From an uncultured Schlesneria sp. (GTDB lineage: Bacteria > Planctomycetota > Planctomycetia > Planctomycetales > Planctomycetaceae), in NCBI GenBank assembly GCA_903871875.1, contig CAIQIR010000017.1, positions 1 to 64,000 of the forward strand: 64,000 nucleotides of DNA, in the 5' to 3' direction. Positions 1 to 8,735 of the stretch are shown in pieces. The notes under the pieces are model-generated. The model did no database searches. It saw only the letters and a list, made by a program, of their open reading frames with translations, and was not told where the DNA came from. Each line of letters opens with the position of its first letter. Position 1 is the stretch's first letter. Both the position numbers and the translations under genes were made by a program.

Positions 1-116
1 CCGCTTCGCGTCGCCAAAACTCCACAAATGTCTTCGGAAAACGCTCTGCCCCGATACGCTCGTCGTGCGGACACCTCTGTTGGCGGACAAATGCAAAGCC
101 TGCTTTCTTCGCTGCA

Positions 117-656
117 TTGACCAGTTCGTCGAACGTCATGATCCGCCTGATTGATGAAAGCCGACGGGTGCGAAAATCTTCCAAGCCGCAGCATCAGACG
201 ACCAAGAACAAACGCTCACGGTCATTTCCGATTAATGACGACTTGAAATCGTTCTTTCGCGAACGACTGGAGCACCATGATGGTTTTATCTTTCACGGGC
301 CGCGCGGCGGGCGCGTCAAACCCGACACTCTGCGTAATATTCTGATTAAAGACGTGTTGCAGCCGCTCAAGGATGGATTTCCGGCTGCAGCGGGTGAGAA
401 GGGGTTTGAACACGGACGGCTGCATAGCTTCCGTCACTTTTTCTGCAGTCAATGTTCGAACAATGGCGTCGCTGAACGGATGTTGATGGACTGGCTGGGC
501 CATGCCGATGCGGCAATGGTTCGCCGATACTATCACGCCGACGCCGAGGAATCACAACGGCAAATGAATCGAGTGTCGATTCCCGTCGTGAAGGCTGGCC
601 AGGACAAGGCCAGCGAAGTCCAAGGAGCGGGAGTCGCTACTGCGGTCACCAGTTGA
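117..656 (+). pseudogene. Tyrosine recombinase (phage-type integrase), 5'-truncated
   Basis: Only the C-terminal catalytic half of a site-specific tyrosine recombinase is present. The HxxR box (HSFRHFF), the LGH box and the nucleophile tyrosine (RRYYHA) are visible in order over the last ~80 residues. The first catalytic arginine and the whole N-terminal core-binding domain are missing. Integrase-like sequence begins around 138 (MIRLIDE), where an ATG lies; the open frame itself starts with TTG at 117. Upstream, another frame (2-154) is open and ends just inside the fragment, so an older junction probably lies near 120-140. With the recombinase fragment downstream and the tRNA-Ser at 1.6 kb it looks like a scar of an integrated element. 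Inactive by inference. Confidence 0.75.
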
Positions 657-760
657 CACGACCTGACGCGATCACCGTTGTTCGGCTCGTCTGCTGTCGT
701 GGTACATGCTATCAAACGACCGTAGTCGGCTCCGAAAGTTTTAGGAGGAATTTCCCACCC

Positions 761-1207
761 ATGAACACCAAAGCGTCTTTTACCGGATCATTCCAGCCAC
801 GGGATGGTCAAACATTGAAGGTTGTTCGCGTGGCCCAAGTCACAGCGGAACCGCAAGCGTCGGATGCTCTCAATGGCCAGCTTGCGACCATCGAGAACTA
901 CATCAAAGGCCAATATGGCGGTGAAGTCGAATTCATCGACATCGCGATGCGCGGCGGCGATGCTCAACTGGAACGTGAAAAGTACCAAGAATTGTTTCGC
1001 ATCATCAAATGCCAGTCCGCAGACGTTGTCATTGCCGAGGACCAGTCGCGGTTTGGTCGCTTCCGAAACAAGTTCCATCAATTGTTGAACCTGTGCTTCG
1101 GTTGCGGTGTGCGTCTGATCGGCATCAGCGACCAGTTTGACACGGCGACGGTGTACAGTCGCATTTCAACCAATGGGCTTGTTGCGAACGTGGCAGAAGC
1201 CAGTTAA
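761..1207 (+). pseudogene. Serine recombinase (resolvase/invertase) N-terminal-like fragment
   Basis: The 148-residue product resembles the resolvase catalytic domain: a VTAEPQ segment aligns with the usual R(I/V)STEEQ box, followed by Q-x-ATIENYI and the AEDQSRFGR box that matches the family's arginine motif. The start is ATG 761, with a good ribosome-binding site (AGGAGGA, 743-749). Two things argue against activity. The nucleophile serine position reads Thr28, and the protein stops right after the catalytic domain without the recombinase/zinc-ribbon DNA-binding region of large serine recombinases. It could be a decayed gene or a small domesticated protein; the intact Shine-Dalgarno leaves the second option open. 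Confidence 0.6.
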
Positions 1208-1380
1208 CGGTTAGAAGTCGAAATCGGCATTTAATTCTGGCCCAGTCATATTAAATGCCGATTTTCGTTGCCTTGAGAGCGGCCCTACGAAACTTGGGCG
1301 GCAGCCGTCTTCGGGTCGCGAAGAATTCCTAGAAATTGTCGTTGTAACAATTGGAGGCTTGAATATGATTTCCACGTAAA

Positions 1381-1487
1381 AGCATCACAACGACAAATGA
1401 ATCGAGCGTCGATTCACGTGTGGTGCAAGCTGACCACGATGGTCAGTGAAGTCCAAGGACCAGGAGCCAGTACCGCATCACCAGTTG
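1381..1487 (+). repeat. Degenerate second copy of the integrase 3' end
   Basis: This stretch aligns with 553-656, the last ~35 codons and stop of the integrase fragment, at roughly three quarters identity by eye (shared blocks include CAAATGAATCGAG, GTCGATTC, GTCCAAGGA and CACCAGTTGA). It has no open frame of useful length. The two copies bracket the resolvase-like fragment, which suggests successive insertion of related elements or a duplication followed by decay. The rest of 1208-1611 holds no recognisable gene. Confidence 0.65.
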
Positions 1488-1522
1488 ATATGCCTTGCGA
1501 CCGGGATCGCTGTTTTTTGGCA

Positions 1523-1556
1523 CTTATTTGGCACAATTGCCCGAGTGCCAAATAAG
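1523..1556. repeat. Perfect 12-bp inverted repeat with 10-bp spacer
   Basis: CTTATTTGGCAC (1523-1534) and its exact reverse complement GTGCCAAATAAG (1545-1556) flank AATTGCCCGA. It lies between the decayed integrase tail and tRNA-Ser. It could be an integrase arm-type site or the stem of an old terminator; there is no T-run directly after it. Confidence 0.5.
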
Positions 1557-1589
1557 ACACCTCTCAAAAGTCCTGTAAAATAGACCTTT

Positions 1590-1607
1590 GAGAGGCAGGG
1601 ATTCAAA
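1590..1607 (-). repeat. att-like partial duplication of the tRNA-Ser 3' end
   Basis: GAGAGGCAGGGATTCAAA matches the tRNA-Ser 3' segment at 1614-1631 (GAGAGGGAGGGATTCGAA) at 16 of 18 positions, 24 bp away. Copies of a tRNA 3' end beside the gene are the classic footprint of tyrosine-integrase integration. The left part also serves as one arm of a 9-bp hairpin (1560-1568 with 1587-1595). Confidence 0.55.
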
Positions 1608-1611
1608 CTAG

Positions 1612-1698
<87 letters not shown>

Positions 1699-1794
1699 GA
1701 AATACGAAAACACCGGACTTCACGCCGTCAGGAAAGCCCTGCCGCTTGTCCTATGCAACAGACCCCGCGCGATTTTTGACTTCAACGACGACAA

Positions 1795-2046
1795 TTATTC
1801 GGCGTTGGCGGCTGCCAAGCGATCTGCTTTGTGTTGTTCAACCGCGGCATTGTTCGCCTCGGTCCCCGCCACGGCGGCCAATCGTCGACGCACTGTTCGG
1901 ATATCGGCATTCAAAGCACGCCACTTTGTGTTGCGCTTGAACTGGGCCTCGGTCAAACCTTTTTCCTGCAGCGCCTTGGCAAAGGCCGCTAAATCCGCAT
2001 TAGCTGCTTGCAACTGTCTTTCGAGGGTACCGCGTGACAAAGGCAT
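1795..2046 (-). CDS. Small conserved-looking hypothetical protein
   Basis: An 83-residue charged, alanine-rich, mostly helical protein without signal peptide or membrane segment. The middle (GLTEAQFKRNTKWRALNADIR) looks like a genuine protein rather than a shadow frame, and the 5' part has a regular heptad-like pattern suggesting a short coiled coil. The start is ATG 2046 with only a weak GAAAGAG upstream. The function is unknown; cytoplasmic location is inferred from the lack of export signals. It stands alone between tRNA-Ser and a DUF1501 gene. Confidence 0.55.
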   Translation of the reverse strand: MPLSRGTLERQLQAANADLAAFAKALQEKGLTEAQFKRNTKWRALNADIRTVRRRLAAVAGTEANNAAVEQHKADRLAAANAE

Positions 2047-2418
2047 GAGACGGCTCTTTCACAGATCTTAAGACGGAAAATTCCGCAACAGCTTCAAAGC
2101 CATCGGCTTCGGTCACCGGCGGAAACTTGACTCAACACTTGGAACCCGTAGATTCTACAGATGCGTCCCATGTCCGCAACCCTGGTCGTCGTGGGAACAG
2201 ACGGAGACACTCGAGATCACCCCAGTTAACCTGCCTGGAAACAAGACATCACACTTCCTATCCAATTTACAGACAACGACTTGCGAATTCCGCAATCGAC
2301 CATAACCGGCGGCTTTTCGGAATCTCGTGAAACGGTACAAATCTGCGTGGATTTCGGCGGTGGAGAATTCTTGGGCCGTTTGCGCAACGCCGGATGGCCC
2401 AACGCTGCATTCAGAATT
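2047..2418. other. Intergenic, no gene recognised
   Basis: About 370 bp between the start of the small hypothetical gene and the stop of the DUF1501 gene. Short open frames on both strands show no protein-like composition, and no clear hairpin with a T-run was seen. Confidence 0.5.
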
Positions 2419-3921
2419 TCAGACACGTTCGAGAATCTCTTTCACGACATGGGCTTCTTCCACGCCAGTCAGTCTGGCATCCAGTCCTTGAAATTTATGC
2501 GACAGACGTTCGTGATCGATCCCCAGCAAGTGTAACAGCGTCGCATGGAAGTCGCGGACACGGACTTCGTTTTGGACGACGTTGTATCCAAACGGACAGG
2601 TCTCGCCATGCACGACGCCGCCCTTCACGCCGCCCCCGGCCATCCACATGCTGAAGCAGCGGGGATGGTGATCACGGCCGTAGTCGGTGGCCGTCAACTT
2701 GCCCTGTGAATAGTTCGTTCGCCCAAACTCGCCGCCCCAAATCACCAGGGTGTCATTCAGCATGCCTCGCTGTTTGAGATCCATCAGCAACGCGGCGGCC
2801 GGCAGATCGGTTTCACGGCATTGGGTCTGGATGCCCTTGGGCAAGCCACCATGTTGATCCCAGCCTTGATGATAAAGCTGAATAAACTTGACACCCTTTT
2901 CCGCCAGGCGACGAGCCAACAGACAGTTCGCCGCAAAGGTGCCGGGTTTCTTCGCGTCGGGGCCGTACAAATCAAAAATATGTTCCGGCTCGGACGACAG
3001 ATCGGTGACGTCGGGAACGCTGGCTTGCATCCGAAACGCCATTTCGTACTGAGCAATTCGCGTCTGCAGTTCAGTATCACCTGTGGCTTCCAGTTCTAGT
3101 TCGTGAAGTTCCCGTAACCCGTCGAGCATCTGGCGACGGCTGTCGCGGTCGATCCCGTCGGGATTGTTGAGATACAGCACCGGCTCTTTACCGGACCGAA
3201 ACTGGACACCCTGATATTTGGACGGCAGGAATCCGGTCCCCCACAATCGCGAATACAACGGCTGATCACCCTTGCCCTTGGTAATCAAGACGACGAAGGC
3301 GGGTAGATTGTCGTTGTCACTGCCCAGGCCGTAAGACAGCCAGGCGCCGATACTAGGCCGCCCGGAAAGTTGATTGCCGGTCTGCAAAAATGTAATCGCC
3401 GGGTCGTGGTTGATCGCTTCGGTCGTCATCGATCGAATAATCGCCAGATCGTCGACCATCTTCGCGGTATTCGGCAGTAACTCGCTGATCCACGTTCCTG
3501 ACTGGCCATGTTGACCGAACTTGAACAGCGAACCGGCCAACGGTAGCGACGATTGATTTCCCGACATTCCCGTCAACCGCTGACCATTGCGCACAGAATC
3601 CGGCAGCGGCTGACCTTGCTTTTCGTTCAAGAGCGGCTTGTAGTCGAATGTCTCTAACTGCGACGGACCACCGCTCTGGAATAGATAGATCACTCGTTTC
3701 GCCGTGGGAGCATGATGCGGGGACGGCAAAGCTCCTCCCGCCGCGATCGCTTGTCGTGGCGTTCCCAGCAGATCGGCCAGAGCGATTCCTCCGAATCCCA
3801 GCCCGATTCGCTGTAGCAATTCACGCCGGTTGACACCGGCCGCGGGGTGACCTGATAGAGCGGAAAAGGACGAGATCCGTCCGTTTGAAATCGGCATCAG
3901 AAGCATCCTCGGGCGGGTCAT
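2419..3921 (-). CDS. DUF1501 family secreted protein
   Basis: A 500-residue member of DUF1501, a family related in fold to sulfatases and alkaline phosphatases that is greatly expanded in planctomycetes. Export by the Tat route is suggested by [12 protein letters not shown] near residue 31. Family signatures follow in order: [27 protein letters not shown] and [17 protein letters not shown] near the C-terminus. The first ATG (3921) leaves a ~30-residue extension before the twin-arginine; ATG codons a few residues later are alternatives. No PSCyt/DUF1549 partner is adjacent, unlike most DUF1501 genes here. The nearest is the TPR-DUF1549 gene, divergent across 389 bp. The substrate is unknown. 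Confidence 0.9.
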   Translation of the reverse strand: MTRPRMLLMPISNGRISSFSALSGHPAAGVNRRELLQRIGLGFGGIALADLLGTPRQAIAAGGALPSPHHAPTAKRVIYLFQSGGPSQLETFDYKPLLNEKQGQPLPDSVRNGQRLTGMSGNQSSLPLAGSLFKFGQHGQSGTWISELLPNTAKMVDDLAIIRSMTTEAINHDPAITFLQTGNQLSGRPSIGAWLSYGLGSDNDNLPAFVVLITKGKGDQPLYSRLWGTGFLPSKYQGVQFRSGKEPVLYLNNPDGIDRDSRRQMLDGLRELHELELEATGDTELQTRIAQYEMAFRMQASVPDVTDLSSEPEHIFDLYGPDAKKPGTFAANCLLARRLAEKGVKFIQLYHQGWDQHGGLPKGIQTQCRETDLPAAALLMDLKQRGMLNDTLVIWGGEFGRTNYSQGKLTATDYGRDHHPRCFSMWMAGGGVKGGVVHGETCPFGYNVVQNEVRVRDFHATLLHLLGIDHERLSHKFQGLDARLTGVEEAHVVKEILERV

Positions 3922-4310
3922 CCTGGGGGCGGGCGATCAAAAATCAGACACGAGTATTTCAGCATCACCGAATGAGACGAAAGTTCCCTTGGCCGACCTG
4001 ATCCGGCTGAGTTTTTGATCGGTCGATAACCGATCTCTCAGGTACGGTCAAAAGCAATCATTCCGAACTGGCAGGGCCACGACTCGTTCCAAGTATTATG
4101 GGGCCGCACCCTCCTGCTGTCGACGCGAATTACAAATACCGGGTTTCCGCAAATTCATTTCTGAACCAGTTGTTTTCACTCTTCGCTCAAGGGTAGCATA
4201 GAGTGACTTATCCATTTGACATCATCTTAAGCAAAATTTCGCCATCAGAACCGGTCAATCGACCGCTTCCGAGTGTGGCGCTACGAAATCACAATTTCGA
4301 GGATTCCAGA
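3922..4310. other. Divergent intergenic region with a 7-bp inverted repeat
   Basis: The region separates the divergently transcribed DUF1501 and TPR-DUF1549 genes and must carry both promoters. A perfect inverted repeat GATCGGT-CGATA-ACCGATC occupies 4017-4035 and could be an operator or a small hairpin. No convincing -35/-10 pair could be fixed by eye. Confidence 0.4.
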
Positions 4311-7300
4311 ATGCGTGAGTTCCGCAAAACGCATTGGCAAGACGCCACGTTGCAGCAGGTCATTTCGGCCTGCTCGATGGCCCTGTTGCTACTGGTCGTC
4401 ACTGGGCGTGAAGGTCTGGCTCAAAAACAGGATGACAAAGTCCGTCCGAGCGACGCATTCACCATACGGCTGCAACAGCAGATCCAGAAATCGGAATGGG
4501 ATCAGGCCATTCAAGACTGTAGTAAGATTCTGGAATCGCAGCCGAAAAACACCAGTGCCTTGCTGTACCGAGGGATCGCCCTCAACGGCAAAGGGGAATT
4601 CGACAACGCCATTGCTGACCTCGACAAAGTCGTCGAACAGCCGGGTCGCGACAACGCCTTGGTCTGGAATCGCGCCGACGCCTATTCGAACCGCTCGGTT
4701 TCGTACTACCGAAAGAGCGAGTATCTGAAAGCGATCGACAGCGCCTATTTCGCACTATTGGAAAAAGGTGATCATTTCGAAGCCCACAACAATCGAGGTC
4801 TCGCCTATATCGCCCGACACCAGTTTGACCGTGCCATTCAGAGTTTCGATCGGGCGATCCAAAGCAATCCGAAATTCGCCGAAGGCTACAGCAATCGTGG
4901 TTTCGCTTACGGCATGAAGGGCAACTTCGACCAACTGATCAGCGATCAGAAAAAGGCGATCGAACTGGATGCTCAGTTGGCCGTCGCCTACCAGCGCCGA
5001 GCGGCCGGAGTCTTAAACAAAGGTGGCGATCAAGCTGGCATCCAGGGAGCTATTCAGGATCTGGAACGAGCCATCCAGTTGAAGCCCGGCTTCGTCGAAG
5101 CCCTGTGCGACCGCGCAAAGCTCTATGCCATGGCAGGCGATCTGAACAAGGCGATGGCCGATCTTGATCAAGCCATTCAACAGAATCCCCGCTCGGCGAA
5201 GGCCCGCATCCAACGTGGTCGTGCCTATGTGGCTTTGAAAAAGCCCGAGCTGGCCATGGAGAGTTTCGAAAAGGCCGTCGAACTCGATCCGTATGACGCC
5301 GAAGCCTATTGCTACCGCGGGTTCGGTTATCTCAACAGTCGCGACTTTGAAGCGGCATTGAAAGACTACACCAAGGCGATTGCCCTGGACCCCAAAATGG
5401 ACGCCGCCTATCAAGGCCGGATCGAAGCCAACAAACGACTCGGAAATGCCAAAGATGAAAAAGCCGACGTCGCAAAATTGAAGGAACTGCATCCCCAACC
5501 GGTCGCGAACAAACCCAAAAAGAAGGCCGAAGAACAAGCTCAACGATTTGTCGTGGCTTCGAAAGCGGTTGTCCCCAACAAACGGAGTGACGCCCTCCGA
5601 TCCGCCAAGGAGATTGATCGTCTGGTCGACGCCAGCTACGCGGCCACTCAGACCGAGCCCAACCCCACCACGAACGATTTTCAGTTTGTCCGCCGAGTCT
5701 ATCTGGATCTGACCGGCACGATTCCCACCTATCCTCAGACCGTCAAATTTGTCTCGGCAACCGAACCAAACAAACGGGCGTTATTGATTGACGAACTGCT
5801 CAGCAGCGAAGGCTATGCGCGACATGCCTTTAACTACTGGGCCGACGTCTTGCGCTACACAGACCACCTGAGTAACGACGTACGCGGCGAACCTTATCGA
5901 CAATGGATCAAACAATCGCTTGCGGAAAACAAACCGTGGGACAAGCTGGTGAATGAGATTCTCACGGCCGACGGGCTGGTGTGGCAGAACCCGGCTGCGG
6001 GCTATTATCTGCGCGATGCGGGGATGCCGCTGGACAATATGAACAACACGGTCCGCATCTTTTTGGGAACCCGCATCGGCTGTGCCCAATGCCACGACCA
6101 CCCGTTTGACCGTTGGACTCAAAAAGAGTTCTATCAGATGGCCGCGTTCACCTTCGGCACGGTCACCAGCACCGGTGGTGGCGACAAACGGTATTGGGAG
6201 AAAAACCCCAATGACCGACTGCATGAAGAGTACAGCGAGATCGAGCAAGAGGAAGAAGATCGTCGCCAGAACTCGTACCGTTTTGATCGCATCATCGAAA
6301 CGAATATGAAGATCGTGAACGATCAACCGGACCGGAAAATCCGACTTCCCAAAGACTACAAATACGACAACGCCAAACCCGAAGACATCATCGAACCCAA
6401 ATCGTTGTTCGGCCCCGCCGCTGACCTTCGTCCCGGCGAAACGCCACGTCAGGCCTTCGCCCGCTGGCTGACATCGAAAGACAACCCACGATTTGCCCAG
6501 ACGATTGCCAATCGTCTTTGGAAGCAGGTCTTCGGCGTCGGCCAGATCGAACCGGTCGACGATATGATGGATGGCACCACGGCCGAAAACCCCGAGCTGA
6601 TGAAGTTTCTCGAATCCGAGATGAAGCGGCTGGATTTCGACATGAAAGAGTATTTGCGAATTCTGCTTAACACCGCCGTGTACCAACGACAGGCCTGTTT
6701 TGAAGAAGTCGCGGCAGGAGAGCCCTATCATTTCCCCGGCCCCAATCTGCGACGCATGACGGCCGAACAAGCATGGGATTCGTTCTTGACGCTGGCCATC
6801 GCCGACTCGGACGAATACCGCGAACTTCCCGCACAAGTTCGCACCAGTGCCATCGGTCTCGATTTGAACACGGTGCCCGCGAAAAAGCTGCTGGAGGCAG
6901 AGAGCAAGGCCTCGGAAGTGGATGGCTCACAATGGCAGCGGCAATCGAAGTACATGTATAAGGGAGTCTTGCTGGCCCGCGCATCGGAACTTCCCTCGCC
7001 GGTACCCCCGAATCATTTTCTCCGCATGTTCGGACAGTCTGATCGCGAACTGATCTCGGCCTCGTCCACCACGGGATCGGTGCCACAGGTTCTGTTCATG
7101 TTCAATGGTCCGATTACTCACATGCTGCTCGAACCAAAATCGACGATCTACAACAACGTCGTTCGCAAGAAAACCGATGCTGAACGGGTAAAGGTCATCT
7201 TCCTGACAATTCTGAACCGTGAACCCGACAAAGAAGAAACCGAACTCGGCAAGTTGGAAATCAAGAAAAACGGAGCGGCTGGTTGCGGCAATATCGTCTG

Positions 7301-7340
7301 GTCGCTGGTCAACACCCGCGAGTTCTTGTTTATCCAATAG
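4311..7340 (+). CDS. TPR-repeat/DUF1549/DUF1553 fusion protein
   Basis: The 1009-residue exported protein starts at ATG 4311 (GAGGATTCC just upstream) and gives a clear signal peptide ending in VVTGREGLAQ. The open frame extends in-frame to a GTG at 4203, but that part looks non-coding. Residues ~30-400 hold about ten tetratricopeptide repeats (SNRGFAYGMKGNFDQ and A-I-x-L-D/N-P type helices). DUF1549 (PSCyt2) follows, with GCAQCHDHPFDRW at ~591, a CxxCH pair that may bind haem. DUF1553 (PSD1) starts around RQAFARWLTSKDNPRFAQ (~712). The usual PSCyt1 cytochrome-like domain is absent and the TPR array takes its place. DUF1501 follows 48 bp downstream in the same direction, so a two-gene operon is likely. 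Confidence 0.92.
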   Translation: MREFRKTHWQDATLQQVISACSMALLLLVVTGREGLAQKQDDKVRPSDAFTIRLQQQIQKSEWDQAIQDCSKILESQPKNTSALLYRGIALNGKGEFDNAIADLDKVVEQPGRDNALVWNRADAYSNRSVSYYRKSEYLKAIDSAYFALLEKGDHFEAHNNRGLAYIARHQFDRAIQSFDRAIQSNPKFAEGYSNRGFAYGMKGNFDQLISDQKKAIELDAQLAVAYQRRAAGVLNKGGDQAGIQGAIQDLERAIQLKPGFVEALCDRAKLYAMAGDLNKAMADLDQAIQQNPRSAKARIQRGRAYVALKKPELAMESFEKAVELDPYDAEAYCYRGFGYLNSRDFEAALKDYTKAIALDPKMDAAYQGRIEANKRLGNAKDEKADVAKLKELHPQPVANKPKKKAEEQAQRFVVASKAVVPNKRSDALRSAKEIDRLVDASYAATQTEPNPTTNDFQFVRRVYLDLTGTIPTYPQTVKFVSATEPNKRALLIDELLSSEGYARHAFNYWADVLRYTDHLSNDVRGEPYRQWIKQSLAENKPWDKLVNEILTADGLVWQNPAAGYYLRDAGMPLDNMNNTVRIFLGTRIGCAQCHDHPFDRWTQKEFYQMAAFTFGTVTSTGGGDKRYWEKNPNDRLHEEYSEIEQEEEDRRQNSYRFDRIIETNMKIVNDQPDRKIRLPKDYKYDNAKPEDIIEPKSLFGPAADLRPGETPRQAFARWLTSKDNPRFAQTIANRLWKQVFGVGQIEPVDDMMDGTTAENPELMKFLESEMKRLDFDMKEYLRILLNTAVYQRQACFEEVAAGEPYHFPGPNLRRMTAEQAWDSFLTLAIADSDEYRELPAQVRTSAIGLDLNTVPAKKLLEAESKASEVDGSQWQRQSKYMYKGVLLARASELPSPVPPNHFLRMFGQSDRELISASSTTGSVPQVLFMFNGPITHMLLEPKSTIYNNVVRKKTDAERVKVIFLTILNREPDKEETELGKLEIKKNGAAGCGNIVWSLVNTREFLFIQ

Positions 7341-7388
7341 GCGATGAGCCCCCAGACGCGGGCACCTTTAAGGACAAAGTGGTGATTT

Positions 7389-8687
7389 ATGCGAGACCTT
7401 CTTTCAACCCTCGATTCGATGGACCGTCGACGGTTTGTCGAATATGCCGCTAAATCGATGTTGGGTGTCAGTGTCCTTCCACTGCTGGGCCGGAACGTCT
7501 CGTCGCAGGACGCGGTGGTTGCCAAGCCGGCCGGTCAGGCCAAGCGATTGATCTATTTGTTCATGAACGGCGGCATGACGCATCTGGACACGTTCGATCT
7601 GAAACCGGGCCACGAAAATCAAGGCGAAACCCGAGCGATCAACACTTCGGTGCCAGGAGCGCAGATCAGCCACTTCCTGCCAACCTTGGCCGGACAGTTC
7701 GACAAAATGGCCGTCGTTCGTTCGATGTACACGCAGACAGGCGATCATGAGGCGGGTGAATACCTCATGCGGACCAGCTATGACGCCATCGCTACCGAAC
7801 GGCATCCTTCGATCGGCCCCTGGATCCAACAACTGAAGGGCCGTCAAAACAAGACACTGCCCGATACGGTGTTGATCAGTTCCCCGGCGCGACATCCTGG
7901 TGCGGGCTTCTTCGACCCCACCTTCAGCCCGCTGCCAATCGGCGATCCGAACCGGGGTCTGGAAAATACCACGCCGCCGGAATATCTCACTTACGAATCG
8001 TTTGAAAAACGAATCTCGTTGATCGAAGGATTCGACCGGAAATTCCGCGAACGATACCGCGCCCGAAAGGTGCAGTCGTACACCGACTTCTACACCGAAG
8101 CGACAAGTCTCTTGTCCAGCGGAGAATTGCAGGCCTTCGATCTGAATAAGGAAAAGAACGAAGACCGTGATCGATATGGTCGTCACGCCTTCGGTCAGGG
8201 CTGTCTGCTCGCCCGACGGTTGATCGAAAACAACGTTCGCTGTGTTGAAGTGACCTGCGGCGGATGGGATATGCACAGCGCAATCTACAACGGCGGAAAC
8301 TTGCCGATGGGAGCCGGTATCATGGACCGAGCCGTGGGCAATCTGCTGAAAGATCTGGCCGAGCGAAACTTACTGGACGAAACGCTGGTCGTGCTGACGA
8401 CGGAATTCGGTCGTTCGCCCAAGATCAACTACAACGCCGGCCGCGATCATCACCCGGCGGTGTTCTCTTCGGTGTTGGCGGGCGGCGGTATCGACGGCGG
8501 TCAATTCTACGGCCAATCGGATGCGGCTGGACACGGTGTCGCGGCCGATGGCGTCACTCCGGCTGACTTCAACGCGACGATCGCCACGGCACTCGGCTTG
8601 CCGCTCGATCGAGTGGTGCACTCACCAACGGGACGTCCGTTCAAAGTGGCACACGATGGCACTGCGATCACGAAACTGCTGTCGTAA
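7389..8687 (+). CDS. DUF1501 family secreted protein (partner of the TPR-DUF1549 gene)
   Basis: A 432-residue DUF1501 protein, the shortest of the four here. A twin-arginine export signal (MDRRRFVEYAAKS) begins at residue 14 and leads into a short hydrophobic segment. Family landmarks are YLFMNGGMTHLDTFDLKPG, TEFGRSPKINYNAGRDHHP and SVLAGGGIDGG. DUF1501 and DUF1549/DUF1553 genes are routinely paired in planctomycetes, and the pairing with the upstream TPR fusion is tight. Reaction and substrate are unknown. A perfect 8-bp inverted repeat (8713-8720/8739-8746) past the stop might form a hairpin but lacks a T-run. Confidence 0.9.
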   Translation: MRDLLSTLDSMDRRRFVEYAAKSMLGVSVLPLLGRNVSSQDAVVAKPAGQAKRLIYLFMNGGMTHLDTFDLKPGHENQGETRAINTSVPGAQISHFLPTLAGQFDKMAVVRSMYTQTGDHEAGEYLMRTSYDAIATERHPSIGPWIQQLKGRQNKTLPDTVLISSPARHPGAGFFDPTFSPLPIGDPNRGLENTTPPEYLTYESFEKRISLIEGFDRKFRERYRARKVQSYTDFYTEATSLLSSGELQAFDLNKEKNEDRDRYGRHAFGQGCLLARRLIENNVRCVEVTCGGWDMHSAIYNGGNLPMGAGIMDRAVGNLLKDLAERNLLDETLVVLTTEFGRSPKINYNAGRDHHPAVFSSVLAGGGIDGGQFYGQSDAAGHGVAADGVTPADFNATIATALGLPLDRVVHSPTGRPFKVAHDGTAITKLLS

Positions 8688-8735
8688 CGGCATCCGTCGG
8701 ATCGAGTCGAGGTTCTCACGGCCTGACGTGACGGG

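Noticed and set aside
1517-1533. Second sigma-54-like site (TTGGCAC ... TGGC)
   Set aside because: It has GG-N10-GC spacing but the -12 element reads TGGC, it is fully explained by the 12-bp inverted repeat, and no gene starts downstream.
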